A stretch of 5,761 nt of DNA from Bacteroidales bacterium (GTDB lineage Bacteria > Bacteroidota > Bacteroidia > Bacteroidales > F082), in the NCBI GenBank assembly GCA_017428285.1, contig JAFRRE010000143.1:1-5761 (forward strand), written 5' to 3'. The notes under the pieces are model-generated. The model did no database searches. It saw only the letters and a program-made list of their open reading frames with translations, and was not told where the DNA came from. Shown piece after piece: positions 1-5,263 of this stretch (position 1 is the stretch's first letter; every line of letters starts with the position of its first letter). The position numbers and the translations under genes are program-made.

Positions 1-291
1 CTCTTCTATTTCCTGAACCTCATCAATGAGGATATAGATGTGTTTCCCTGGCTCCTTATGTTCCTCCACATAGTTGACCAAGTCTTTGTAGTTCTGAATG
101 AAGTCGAAGGAAGTCTTTTCTTTGTCGATGTAGATGACGCATGCGTCTTCAAGTTGCTTTTTCCTTTGGACGAGTTCTTTCATGACATAACTCTTGCCGA
201 CACGACGTTGGCCTGTCAGGACAATGAGAATGCCTTTCCCGAGAAATTTTTCTACTTTTGAGTAGTAATTGGGCCTTGAAACCAGTTCCAT
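1..291 (-). CDS. AAA-type ATP-binding protein (AAA_14/DUF4143-like), N-terminal part
   Basis: This is the first 97 codons of a gene that runs off the left edge of the window. The start is the ATG at 291-289, which is 20 nt downstream of a Bacteroidetes -7 element. The P-loop (Walker A) GQRRVGKS spans residues 27-34. A Walker B segment, YILIDEVQ, sits at about residues 86-93 near the truncation point, giving the DE pair expected for ATP hydrolysis. The spacing and the opening NYYSKVEKFLGKG match the large family of bacterial ATPases annotated as 'ATP-binding protein' with an AAA_14 core and a C-terminal DUF4143 domain. They are very numerous in Bacteroidales and their cellular role is poorly known. 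The C-terminal domain is outside the window, so the family call rests on the P-loop half only. The gene is unlikely to be co-transcribed with the DUF454 gene, because it has its own promoter and operator-like repeats. Confidence 0.85.
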   Translation of the reverse strand, partial: MELVSRPNYYSKVEKFLGKGILIVLTGQRRVGKSYVMKELVQRKKQLEDACVIYIDKEKTSFDFIQNYKDLVNYVEEHKEPGKHIYILIDEVQEIEE

Positions 292-311
292 ATCATAACG
301 CTTTTTCTGCG

Positions 312-341
312 CAAAAATAGTAAAATTTTGTTGATTACAAT
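312..341 (-). promoter_or_regulatory. Promoter of the ATP-binding protein gene
   Basis: Read on the minus strand, TATTTTTG (319-312) fits the Bacteroidetes -7 consensus TAnnTTTG. An ATTG (341-338) stands 18 bp upstream as a -33 candidate. The predicted transcription start is near 307, leaving a leader of only about 16 nt before the ATG at 291. The -33 region lies inside the first of two palindromic repeats. Confidence 0.65.
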
Positions 342-389
342 GAACAAAATGAAAAATTTTCAAATTTTGTTCATTATGATGAACGATTT
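325..389. promoter_or_regulatory. Two tandem palindromic operator-like sites
   Basis: Two copies of a 26-bp dyad occur at 325-350 and 364-389, 39 bp apart. Their 16-bp cores are GTTGATTACAATGAAC (330-345) and GTTCATTATGATGAAC (369-384), identical at 13 of 16 positions. The second core is a perfect dyad with 6-bp arms GTTCAT/ATGAAC around TATG. In addition AATGAACAAAAT (339-350) and ATTTTGTTCATT (364-375) form a perfect 12-bp inverted repeat across the two copies. The left copy covers the -33 region of the ATPase promoter. The arrangement is that of a repressor operator pair; the regulator is not identifiable. Confidence 0.6.
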
Positions 390-422
390 TATCAAAATAC
401 AAGTTGGAAAAGCCTCAACAAT

Positions 423-797
423 TTATTCTTCATCCTTCGCATTAGGCACCGCAAAAATAACCGTCAGCACGCCGACGGCACCAGCGAAGGGTACGATGAT
501 ACGCGCCACCGAGCCTTTTGGGATAAACACGAAGGTGGATAGCAGTACCATCGCCACCATGATGCCACAAGCACCGGCTTTTTGCGCAACGGTCATCCCG
601 CCGCGACGGCGATAACTGCGGATGTAGGTTCCTAACCATGACTGCAAAAGCCATTCTTGCAAGCGTGGCGAGGAGCGGTAAAAGAGCCACGAGGCCAGCA
701 GCAGGAAAGGCGTGGTGGGCAATCCCGGCACCACCACACCTAAGGCTCCAAGGCCTACGCAAAGCAAGCCTAAAATGATGTAAACTAGGCGTTTCAC
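423..797 (-). CDS. DUF454 (YbaN-like) inner-membrane protein
   Basis: A 124-residue protein starting with GTG (797-795), 6 nt after the stop of the flavodoxin gene, so it is the last gene of the set. The family signature is clear: LGxxGVVVPGLPTTPFLLLASWLF followed by RSSPRLxxWLL at residues 18-50, then a basic stretch SYRRRGG (61-67). Three to four hydrophobic segments (about residues 4-24, 29-40, 75-93 and 98-117) give a small polytopic inner-membrane protein. The length is typical of DUF454/YbaN. The E. coli relative lies in the ybaN-priC region, but the biochemical function of the family is unknown. The C-terminus ends in an acidic DEE tail. No strong terminator is visible after the stop. 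The family call is confident; the role in this redox-themed gene set is not known. Confidence 0.9.
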   Translation of the reverse strand: MKRLVYIILGLLCVGLGALGVVVPGLPTTPFLLLASWLFYRSSPRLQEWLLQSWLGTYIRSYRRRGGMTVAQKAGACGIMVAMVLLSTFVFIPKGSVARIIVPFAGAVGVLTVIFAVPNAKDEE

Positions 798-803
798 GGA
801 AAC

Positions 804-1652
804 TTACCTGACCACACGCGTAAACACAGGATTTTCGCCGTCTGCGACGGTCACATACACCTTCAGTTCTCCCGTTGGCATCCCTGGATTGTCCTCACGT
901 GGAAGATCCTCGGCTGTGAACAGGTATTCAGTGCCTCCAGGAATAGTACGCGAAGCCACGGCTTTGGCCTGAGCATGAAGCATCTGATAGCCATCAACAG
1001 CAGCGTTGAAGATAGCTGCTTCCTCTTCATTTACTGGATGTTGTTCCGAAAAATCCTCCAGCTTAACGAACTCTCCTTCAAGGAAGCCGCTTGCCTTCAG
1101 GAATTGGTCGATTTCTTTGGGTGCGGCTTCGAGTCGGGCTGCACGCACACCATAGCCGGGAAGGATTTCCGCTTTAGGTTGTGCCTCGGCCAAATCTTTC
1201 ATGCTGGACTCCAGTCCGCCGCTGCCGAAGGTGCAGAACGGGACAACTTTCTTGCCGCTCAAGTCCACTTGACTCAAGAAGGTAATCACGGGCGGCGCGT
1301 ATGTACCGAACCACACGGGATAACCGAGGAACACCACGTCGTATTTGGCGATGTCGGCTGCCAACGGCTGAATCTCTGGAGCAATGCCTTGTTCGCGATC
1401 TTGCTTGCAACGTTCGATGGTGGCTTGGAAATCCTCATCGTAGGGTTTCGTGGGGACAATCTCCTCAATGTCGGCACCGAGCCGTGTGGCGATTTCGGTC
1501 GCTACAGCTTTCGTGTTCGACGTTTGGGAATAGTAGAGCACCAGCACCTTAGGGGTTTCTGTCTTGGGTGCTTCTTCCTTTTGGCTTTCCTTTTTCGGAC
1601 CGCAGGAAACGGCGGCCATCGCTACGATGGCGAGAACGAGTAATCTTTTCAT
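804..1652 (-). CDS. Flavodoxin-domain lipoprotein with cystatin-like C-terminal extension
   Basis: A 282-residue protein. Residues 1-17 form a lipoprotein signal peptide with lipobox AVSC (Cys17), followed by a Lys/Glu/Pro-rich linker (18-35). The flavodoxin domain runs from about 35 to 190. The FMN phosphate loop is SQTSNT (42-47), GYPVWFG lies at 110-116, and FCTFGSGG, the isoalloxazine-facing loop, at 139-146. This matches the Flavodoxin_4 type common in anaerobes. Residues about 200-282 are additional. A segment ending in AVASRTIPGGTEYLF (231-245) is followed by beta-like strands LKVYVTV and FTRVV, resembling the small cystatin-like domain with a PxAGTNY-type loop seen in gut bacteria. 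The start is 13 nt downstream of the peroxidase stop. Flavodoxins are normally cytoplasmic electron carriers, so a membrane-anchored exported one next to a peroxidase lipoprotein suggests an envelope redox role (inference). The electron donor is unknown. Confidence 0.85.
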   Translation of the reverse strand: MKRLLVLAIVAMAAVSCGPKKESQKEEAPKTETPKVLVLYYSQTSNTKAVATEIATRLGADIEEIVPTKPYDEDFQATIERCKQDREQGIAPEIQPLAADIAKYDVVFLGYPVWFGTYAPPVITFLSQVDLSGKKVVPFCTFGSGGLESSMKDLAEAQPKAEILPGYGVRAARLEAAPKEIDQFLKASGFLEGEFVKLEDFSEQHPVNEEEAAIFNAAVDGYQMLHAQAKAVASRTIPGGTEYLFTAEDLPREDNPGMPTGELKVYVTVADGENPVFTRVVR

Positions 1653-1665
1653 TTTGAATCAAATT

Positions 1666-2343
1666 TTATTCATTGACTTTCAAAAATTCCTGTATGGCTC
1701 CCTCCATCATGTCGGGCGTCACCATAGGCTCGAAACGGAGGATGGTCTTGCCGTCTTTGGAGACCAGGAACTTGCCGAAGTTCCAGCGGATGGCGTCGCC
1801 TTGGTCGAAGCCTGTGCCGGTCTTTTGGTGAATCTGGTCGAGTTGCGCGGCAAACTCCTCGGTGCCCTCTGGATAGCCCTTGAAAGGCGCTTGTTTCTTG
1901 AGGTAGGTGTAAAGTGGGCTCTCCGCCTCACCATTGACATCAATCTTGTCGAACAGCGGGAAGGTGACGTTGTAGTTCAGCGAGCAGAAACTTTGGATCT
2001 CCTCGTTGGTGCCAGGCTCTTGTCCCAAGAATTGGTTGCATGGGAAACCAAGAATCTCCAGACCTTGGTCCTTGTACTTTTGATAAAGTGCCTCAAGGCC
2101 TTCGTACTGCGGAGTCAGTCCGCATTTGCTGGCCACATTGACGATGAGCAGCACCTTGCCTTTGTAGTTGGCCAAGGATACATCGCTTCCGTCTATGTCT
2201 TTGACCGTGATGTCATAAATGCCACTGGTCTGCTCGACCACGGGCTCAGGTTCTGCCGCAACTTGTGCGGTCTTGTTGTTCTGGTTGTTGCAGCCCGTAG
2301 CCATCATTAGTGCCACTGCTGCGAGAAAGAATAGTTTTTTCAT
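1666..2343 (-). CDS. Glutathione peroxidase-family lipoprotein (thioredoxin-type, 2-Cys)
   Basis: A 225-residue protein with an N-terminal lipoprotein signal (MKKLFFLAAVALMMATGC, Cys18) and a Gpx domain from about residue 42 to the end. The peroxidatic Cys74 lies in NVASKCGLTPQYEGLE and is a cysteine, not selenocysteine. The other members of the catalytic tetrad are visible: Gln108 in QEPG, then Trp187-Asn188 in WNFGKFLV. Cys102 (FPCNQF) and Cys120 (SFCSLNY) follow at +28 and +46 from Cys74. This is the spacing of the resolving-cysteine motif in yeast Gpx3-like thioredoxin-dependent peroxidases, so it probably reduces hydroperoxides with thioredoxin rather than glutathione. Compared with cytoplasmic Gpx (about 160-180 aa) the extra length is the signal peptide and linker. 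It is anchored outside the cytoplasm and is the third gene of the set, 26 nt after the AlkZ-related gene. No separate promoter is visible in that gap. Confidence 0.93.
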   Translation of the reverse strand: MKKLFFLAAVALMMATGCNNQNNKTAQVAAEPEPVVEQTSGIYDITVKDIDGSDVSLANYKGKVLLIVNVASKCGLTPQYEGLEALYQKYKDQGLEILGFPCNQFLGQEPGTNEEIQSFCSLNYNVTFPLFDKIDVNGEAESPLYTYLKKQAPFKGYPEGTEEFAAQLDQIHQKTGTGFDQGDAIRWNFGKFLVSKDGKTILRFEPMVTPDMMEGAIQEFLKVNE

Positions 2344-2369
2344 ATTGAATTAGGATTATGTTATTATGG

Positions 2370-3023
2370 TTATTTCAGCACTTTTAAAACCTGCTTCCGA
2401 GAAGCCATTCCATCCGTCAGTTTTGTGATGTGGTCGATTAAAAACTCCAGCGACTCCTCGAGGGTACGGTCGGTGTGGAGCGTGGTGAAGTCTTCGAACA
2501 GCGACTCGGGCGTACAGAAATATGACACCTGCCAGCCGTTGTAAACCTGTTCGGGACCTCGATACACTCGCTCGATGGCTCCCGTGACGACGCGACACTG
2601 CTGCATCAGCTTGCATATAGCAGCATCGGCTTGTCCTTTCTTCACGCCAAGCAAGGCGCGGACCTCCTTGATGGTAATGCTGCCTTGCTTTTCGATGTAT
2701 TCCATGACGCGCTCGCCGTTCTTGTCGGGCGTTGTCGTGGCGCGGCGGACATTCATCAGTTCGCGGTAGAATGGGACCGTCGCGAAGGCGGCTTTTCCTC
2801 CGCAGAGAAACTTCCCGTAGGCGATGCCGCCGTTTTGGAGGCAGTCGATCTTCCAGTCCCACGGCCCGAGTGAGTCCTCTTCGCCGTCAAACCAAAAACC
2901 AGGCTGTGTGAGTTCCTTGATGGAATAGCCAGGGATGGCACTGGTGAAAAACGGGACGATGCCCAACTCGCAAATGGCTCGCTCCATTGTTTCTGGACTG
3001 GATATTTGGTAGTTTAAGACCAT
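2370..3023 (-). CDS. AlkZ-related winged-helix protein
   Basis: A 217-residue soluble protein without a signal peptide. The N-terminal third has ELGIVPFF (19-26) and then WFDGEEDSLGPWDWK (44-58), IAYGKFL (67-73) and a following F-Y-x-x-x-x-x-x-R-R pattern (85-94). I recognise this combination from proteins annotated as 'AlkZ-related' in Firmicutes and Bacteroidetes. They are distant relatives of the YcaQ/AlkZ winged-helix glycosylases that unhook DNA crosslinks. Residues about 101-150 look like a winged helix: GERVMEYIEKQGSITIKEV, then a helix with KKGQADAAICKLMQQ and a strand RVVTG. Whether it has glycosylase activity is doubtful, since I cannot place the QxQ-type catalytic motif. The C-terminal 45 residues are helical and charged. 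It lies between the hydrolase-rubredoxin gene (112-nt gap containing a heptad repeat) and the peroxidase (26 nt). Confidence 0.6.
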   Translation of the reverse strand: MVLNYQISSPETMERAICELGIVPFFTSAIPGYSIKELTQPGFWFDGEEDSLGPWDWKIDCLQNGGIAYGKFLCGGKAAFATVPFYRELMNVRRATTTPDKNGERVMEYIEKQGSITIKEVRALLGVKKGQADAAICKLMQQCRVVTGAIERVYRGPEQVYNGWQVSYFCTPESLFEDFTTLHTDRTLEESLEFLIDHITKLTDGMASRKQVLKVLK

Positions 3024-3053
3024 GAGCAGAATTGTTTAGATGTGTTTTTTGGC

Positions 3054-3135
3054 TGTCAGCAGTCAGCAATCAGCTTTCAGCCTCGTTGCTACCAAGCTGA
3101 TAGCTGACGGCTGATAGCTGATAGCTGATAGCTGT
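3054..3135. repeat. Inverted heptanucleotide repeat (TAGCTGA)n
   Basis: Six 7-bp units, consensus TAGCTGA, run from 3094 to 3135 (third unit CGGCTGA, last TAGCTGT). The array touches the TGA stop of the hydrolase-rubredoxin gene at 3138-3136. Four units of the opposite sense (TGTCAGC, AGTCAGC, AATCAGC, TTTCAGC) occupy 3054-3081 after a 12-nt spacer. The two arms can fold into a long imperfect hairpin in the minus-strand transcript. GCTGATA-type heptad arrays recur in Bacteroidales intergenic DNA. The period and proximity to a stop codon suggest slipped-strand length variation and a possible role in mRNA 3'-end protection or partial termination. Confidence 0.85.
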
Positions 3136-4077
3136 TCACGCCTTATTGAACTTCTCCTTGCCCTGCTTGCAGCGCGGGCATTTCCAGTCGTCGGGAAGGT
3201 CTTCGAAAGCCACGCCATCGTGCTCAGCGGGGTCATAGACATAACCGCAAATGGAGCAGATGTACTTACCAGAGGCCTCTTTCTTTGTAAAGTTCACTTC
3301 GGCCAGGGTGGTCGGATAGGGGTGGTCGAGGTCCATCACGCGCTTGGCTTCCAAGTTCTCATAGCCTTGTGGCGAGTGAGTGGAGAGATAGACCGTGGGA
3401 TTGTTACGCACAAACTCGCGCACGCGGTACAAGGTCTCGCGGGCGGCTGACAGGTCGTCGTACACCACAGAAAGCTTGCTCTCATACAAAGCCTCATCCA
3501 CGTAGGTGATGTCGGCTTGGAACATATAGTACAGGCCTTCGTTCTCGGCAACCACGAGGCTGTTGCCGTTGGTGTGCCCTTTGGCCTTGATGAACCACAC
3601 GCCGTCACAGATTTTCTGGCTGTCAGGGAAGTTGTGATATGCCCCGTCGGTGAAGGTCACTGGCACCAGGTTGGGTAAGCCCTGCAACTCGGCTGCCTGC
3701 ATTTCGTCGGCATTCACATAGATCTTCGCATTCGGGAACGAACGGAGTTCGCCACTGTGGTCTGCATGCTTGTGTGTGAGCAGGATTTTGGTCACTTGTT
3801 CAGGCTTGTAACCCAAAGCGGCCAAGGCATCCATATAGTTGCAGATGTCCTTGCCGGTGAAAGCAAGCGAGTTCTCGTCTGGGTTTTCCTCCGGTGTGCC
3901 AGCAGGAAGCCCCGTATCCACCAAAATCACCTCCGAGCCCGTGTCAATCACATAGTTCTGCAAGCTGCCGCGATAGCGGATGTTCTTGTCAAATTTGTCG
4001 GTCCCTTCTTCGCCGCCAAAGGCAAAGGGCTGGGTATAGAACCCGTCTTTTCTGAATTTTACTGCTTTGATGTACAT
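3136..4077 (-). CDS. Metallo-beta-lactamase-fold hydrolase fused to rubredoxin
   Basis: A 313-residue cytoplasmic protein with two domains. Residues about 1-262 are an MBL-fold hydrolase. The metal motif THKHADHSG gives His102, His104, Asp106 and His107. His168 (GHTNGNS), Asp189 (QADITY) and His234 (STHSP) complete a dinuclear site as in lactonase-like and glyoxalase II-like enzymes. Residues about 272-313 are a complete rubredoxin: [12 protein letters not shown] (Cys274, Cys277) and [13 protein letters not shown] (Cys300, Cys303), an Fe(Cys)4 site. The HxHxDH ligands argue for hydrolysis rather than the diiron NO/O2 reduction of flavodiiron proteins, whose first motif is HxExD. Why a hydrolase carries an electron-transfer domain is unclear. 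Redox sensing or supply of electrons to a modified metal site are possible. It is the first gene of the set, with a promoter 32-39 nt upstream of the ATG. Confidence 0.92.
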   Translation of the reverse strand: MYIKAVKFRKDGFYTQPFAFGGEEGTDKFDKNIRYRGSLQNYVIDTGSEVILVDTGLPAGTPEENPDENSLAFTGKDICNYMDALAALGYKPEQVTKILLTHKHADHSGELRSFPNAKIYVNADEMQAAELQGLPNLVPVTFTDGAYHNFPDSQKICDGVWFIKAKGHTNGNSLVVAENEGLYYMFQADITYVDEALYESKLSVVYDDLSAARETLYRVREFVRNNPTVYLSTHSPQGYENLEAKRVMDLDHPYPTTLAEVNFTKKEASGKYICSICGYVYDPAEHDGVAFEDLPDDWKCPRCKQGKEKFNKA

Positions 4078-4108
4078 GTTCGATTAAGTTTAGTTTCATT
4101 TTAGGTGA

Positions 4109-4116
4109 CAAAGATA
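4109..4116 (-). promoter_or_regulatory. Promoter -7 element of the redox gene set
   Basis: On the minus strand TATCTTTG (4116-4109) is an exact TAnnTTTG match, placing transcription start near 4104 and a leader of about 27 nt before the ATG at 4077. No convincing -33 TTTG is found at the usual distance; the nearest TTG (4146-4144) is 27 bp upstream. A 6-bp inverted repeat GCAATT/AATTGC (4126-4131 and 4145-4150) flanks the -33 region and may be an operator. No other clear promoter is seen between here and 423, which supports a five-gene operon. Confidence 0.7.
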
Positions 4117-4205
4117 CAAAAAACCGCAATTCGGGCTATGTCTCAATTGCAGATTTTTGCGATGAAAAACAATTCAACTTTTTCAATTTTATCGGAAATT
4201 TCCCC

Positions 4206-4319
4206 GGGGAACTTCTAAAAATCAAGCAAAAGGAAACTCCTACGGAGTACAACTTGTTGAATTATTGTATTTTGTTATTAAAAGAAAGCTCCTACGGAGC
4301 AATTTTTAGAAGCTACCCC
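4206..4319. repeat. REP/MITE-like element with terminal inverted repeats and two internal palindromes
   Basis: The ends are inverted repeats: GGGGAACTTCTAAAAAT (4206-4222) against ATTTTTAGAAGCTACCCC (4302-4319), with an exact 11-bp core (4212-4222 and 4302-4312). Inside are two 13-bp hairpins with the same core, ACTCCTACGGAGT (4236-4248) and GCTCCTACGGAGC (4288-4300). Each follows an AAAAG-rich stretch, and they lie in direct orientation 52 bp apart. The two stems differ at their outer base pair in a compensated way (A-T versus G-C), as expected for structure-conserving REP elements. There is no coding capacity. The left end abuts another palindrome, TCCCCGGGGA (4201-4210). Confidence 0.6.
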
Positions 4320-4342
4320 CGATTAATTTGGAAATAAAATTA

Positions 4343-4537
4343 CTATTGAAAATTATTACGTATTTTTGCTAAAATTTTCAATAGAGAAGAGTTATTCTCT
4401 TTACATTGGAATTGAGGATTTTCTGCTAAATGCTGAAAGTATGGATTTGTAAAAGCCTTTGTGCCGTCACCGAAATGACCATCGCGCCAGTGGTGATTTT
4501 GGGGATGGTGAGGTGAAATCAGGTTTTTGTTTTGCAG
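4343..4537 (-). other. Open minus-strand frame without start codon; possible gene relic
   Basis: Between stop codons this strand has a 60-plus-codon open frame ending in TAG at 4345-4343, with residues such as HHWRDGHFGDGTKAFTNPYF in its middle. It contains no ATG or GTG, so it is not a functional gene as it stands. The 4455-4520 part is clearly richer in G+C than the AT-rich DNA on both sides, which suggests a remnant of coding or element-borne DNA. The 3' end coincides with an 11-bp perfect inverted repeat, TATTGAAAATT/AATTTTCAATA (4344-4354 and 4373-4383). Nothing else is recognised in this 541-nt gene-free stretch beyond the elements listed separately. Confidence 0.3.
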
Positions 4538-4542
4538 TTATC

Positions 4543-4561
4543 TTTTGCAAACTTTGCAAAA
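4543..4561. promoter_or_regulatory. Perfect 19-bp palindrome, operator candidate
   Basis: TTTTGCAAA and TTTGCAAAA flank a single C, a perfect dyad with 9-bp arms. Its centre (4552) is 40 bp upstream of the -7 element of the nuclease gene, near position -50. A further TTTTGCA occurs at 4530-4536. The position and symmetry fit a dimeric activator or repressor site for this gene. Confidence 0.5.
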
Positions 4562-4591
4562 GAGGTTTATAAATTTATTCCATGTTTTTCC

Positions 4592-4599
4592 TATCTTTG
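4592..4599 (+). promoter_or_regulatory. Promoter -7 element of the nuclease gene
   Basis: TATCTTTG matches TAnnTTTG exactly and lies 19 nt before the ATG at 4619, giving a predicted leader of about 15 nt. A clear -33 TTTG is missing; GTTTAT at 4565-4570 is the only weak candidate. This promoter excludes translation from the upstream in-frame ATG at 4532 and so decides the start. Confidence 0.65.
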
Positions 4600-4618
4600 C
4601 ACACATCAAAACACATCG

Positions 4619-5161
4619 ATGAGCGACATTGCAGCAGAATTGGCCAACCTTCATACACTGAAAGGTGCTGACTACTCCCGACAGGTGGAACGGATTGCTC
4701 TTATGGGCAATTTCCATCCTGTTGAAGGAGAAACTGGTATCTTTTCTACGGGTAGTGAAAGCGAAGACGATTACAGCAATCTGCTCAACGCTGCCCGTAA
4801 GGCCGTCACGCATGGGTACAAAGTGTATATTCTTCCCAATCCAAGTAAGACGCAATCCCCCGATTTTATTTTTGAGCGCAAAGGCGTTTATAGAATCTAC
4901 GAATTAAAGACCATACAAGGAAGTTCATCTGCCTCAAATCGGTTATCGGATTCAACGAGCCAGTCAAACCATGTCCTCTTGAACATGACCACCCGATATA
5001 ACGGCGGTTTGTTAGCGGTTCAGATCAAGAATTATTTCGAGCAAAATGCTCATGCGTTGGAAGTGCTTATTTTTAAGGGAAAAGTCTCGCTATCCATTAA
5101 GCGGAACTTTGCTTTCCGAAAAGACTTTGTAAGAAAATTCCGAAAGGAATACGGGAAATAA
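4619..5161 (+). CDS. PD-(D/E)XK-type nuclease resembling CdiA C-terminal tRNase toxins
   Basis: A 180-residue soluble protein with no signal peptide or membrane segment. The central part has the layout of restriction-fold nucleases. A helix with basic and small residues (NLLNAARKAVTHGYKVYILP, 54-73) is followed by SPDFIF (80-85, Asp82), then strand YRIYELKTIQG (91-101) with the Glu95-x-Lys97 pair, a Ser-rich turn, and Gln115 before a hydrophobic strand HVLLNM (118-123). PD...ExK followed by a conserved downstream Gln matches the CdiA_C family of contact-dependent inhibition tRNases, which also turns up in phage and mobile-element proteins. Acidic residues at 46-51 (ESEDD) could supply further metal ligands. 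The C-terminus is strongly basic (KRNFAFRKDFVRKFRKEYGK), suiting nucleic-acid binding. I place the start at M30 of the longer open frame because the promoter lies just upstream. No immunity gene or secretion domain is adjacent. The fold call is fairly good; the tRNase activity is inference. Confidence 0.65.
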   Translation: MSDIAAELANLHTLKGADYSRQVERIALMGNFHPVEGETGIFSTGSESEDDYSNLLNAARKAVTHGYKVYILPNPSKTQSPDFIFERKGVYRIYELKTIQGSSSASNRLSDSTSQSNHVLLNMTTRYNGGLLAVQIKNYFEQNAHALEVLIFKGKVSLSIKRNFAFRKDFVRKFRKEYGK

Positions 5162-5259
5162 AAAATGGAGGCTGTTGTCAGTCTCCATCTTTTAAGTTTG
5201 GAGCAGGGGCGGTGTAGTCTTACTCCCACGCGGAAAATACCGGATTAGTCATTTCTGAC
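5161..5259 (-). ncRNA. Candidate small RNA
   Basis: Read on the minus strand, TTG (5293-5291), a 19-bp gap and TATTTTTG (5271-5264) form a good Bacteroidetes promoter with a start near 5259. The transcript would meet the strong terminator at 5188-5165 and end in a T-run, giving about 95-100 nt. Between them lies a second hairpin, GGAGTA/TGCTCC (5226-5221 with 5205-5200, one G-U pair), and a C-rich single-stranded stretch, ACACCGCCCC, in its loop that could pair with targets. No open reading frame of note is present. The RNA family is not recognised. Confidence 0.45.
5165..5193. terminator. Bidirectional intrinsic terminator
   Basis: A 10-bp stem ATGGAGGCTG/CAGTCTCCAT (5165-5174 and 5179-5188, one G-U pair) with a TTGT loop is followed by CTTTT on the plus strand. 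It starts 4 nt after the nuclease stop. On the minus strand the same stem is followed by a run of six T's (5166 downwards, overlapping the stop codon). It can therefore end transcripts arriving from either side, including the candidate small RNA. Confidence 0.85.
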
Positions 5260-5263
5260 ACTG

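Noticed and set aside
401..422. Terminator after the DUF454 gene
   Set aside because: Only a 4-bp GTTG/CAAC stem with a broken T-rich tail is present on the minus strand; too weak to call.
975..2310. Long plus-strand open frames of 222 and 248 codons (975-1643 and 1564-2310)
   Set aside because: They are antisense to the flavodoxin and peroxidase genes, whose motifs and signal peptides are unmistakable, and their translations resemble no family.
3054..3135. CRISPR array
   Set aside because: Units are only 7 bp, contiguous and without spacers; it is a simple tandem repeat in two orientations.
3136..4077. Flavodiiron protein (NO/O2 reductase)
   Set aside because: The metal motif is HxHxDH rather than HxExD, and there is no fused flavodoxin domain.
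4236..4248. ACTCCTACGGAG resembles the conserved 16S rRNA primer site
   Set aside because: Only about 12 bases match, the following bases do not continue as 16S rRNA, and the sequence is the palindromic core of a repeat present twice.
4361..4368. Second plus-strand -7 element TATTTTTG
   Set aside because: It lies in the loop of an AT-rich inverted repeat about 250 nt from the next start codon and has no suitably spaced -33 element; chance in AT-rich DNA is likely.
4532..4618. Upstream in-frame start that would lengthen the nuclease by 29 residues
   Set aside because: The -7 element TATCTTTG lies inside this extension, so the extra codons would be upstream of the transcript; the extension also overlaps the palindromic operator candidate.
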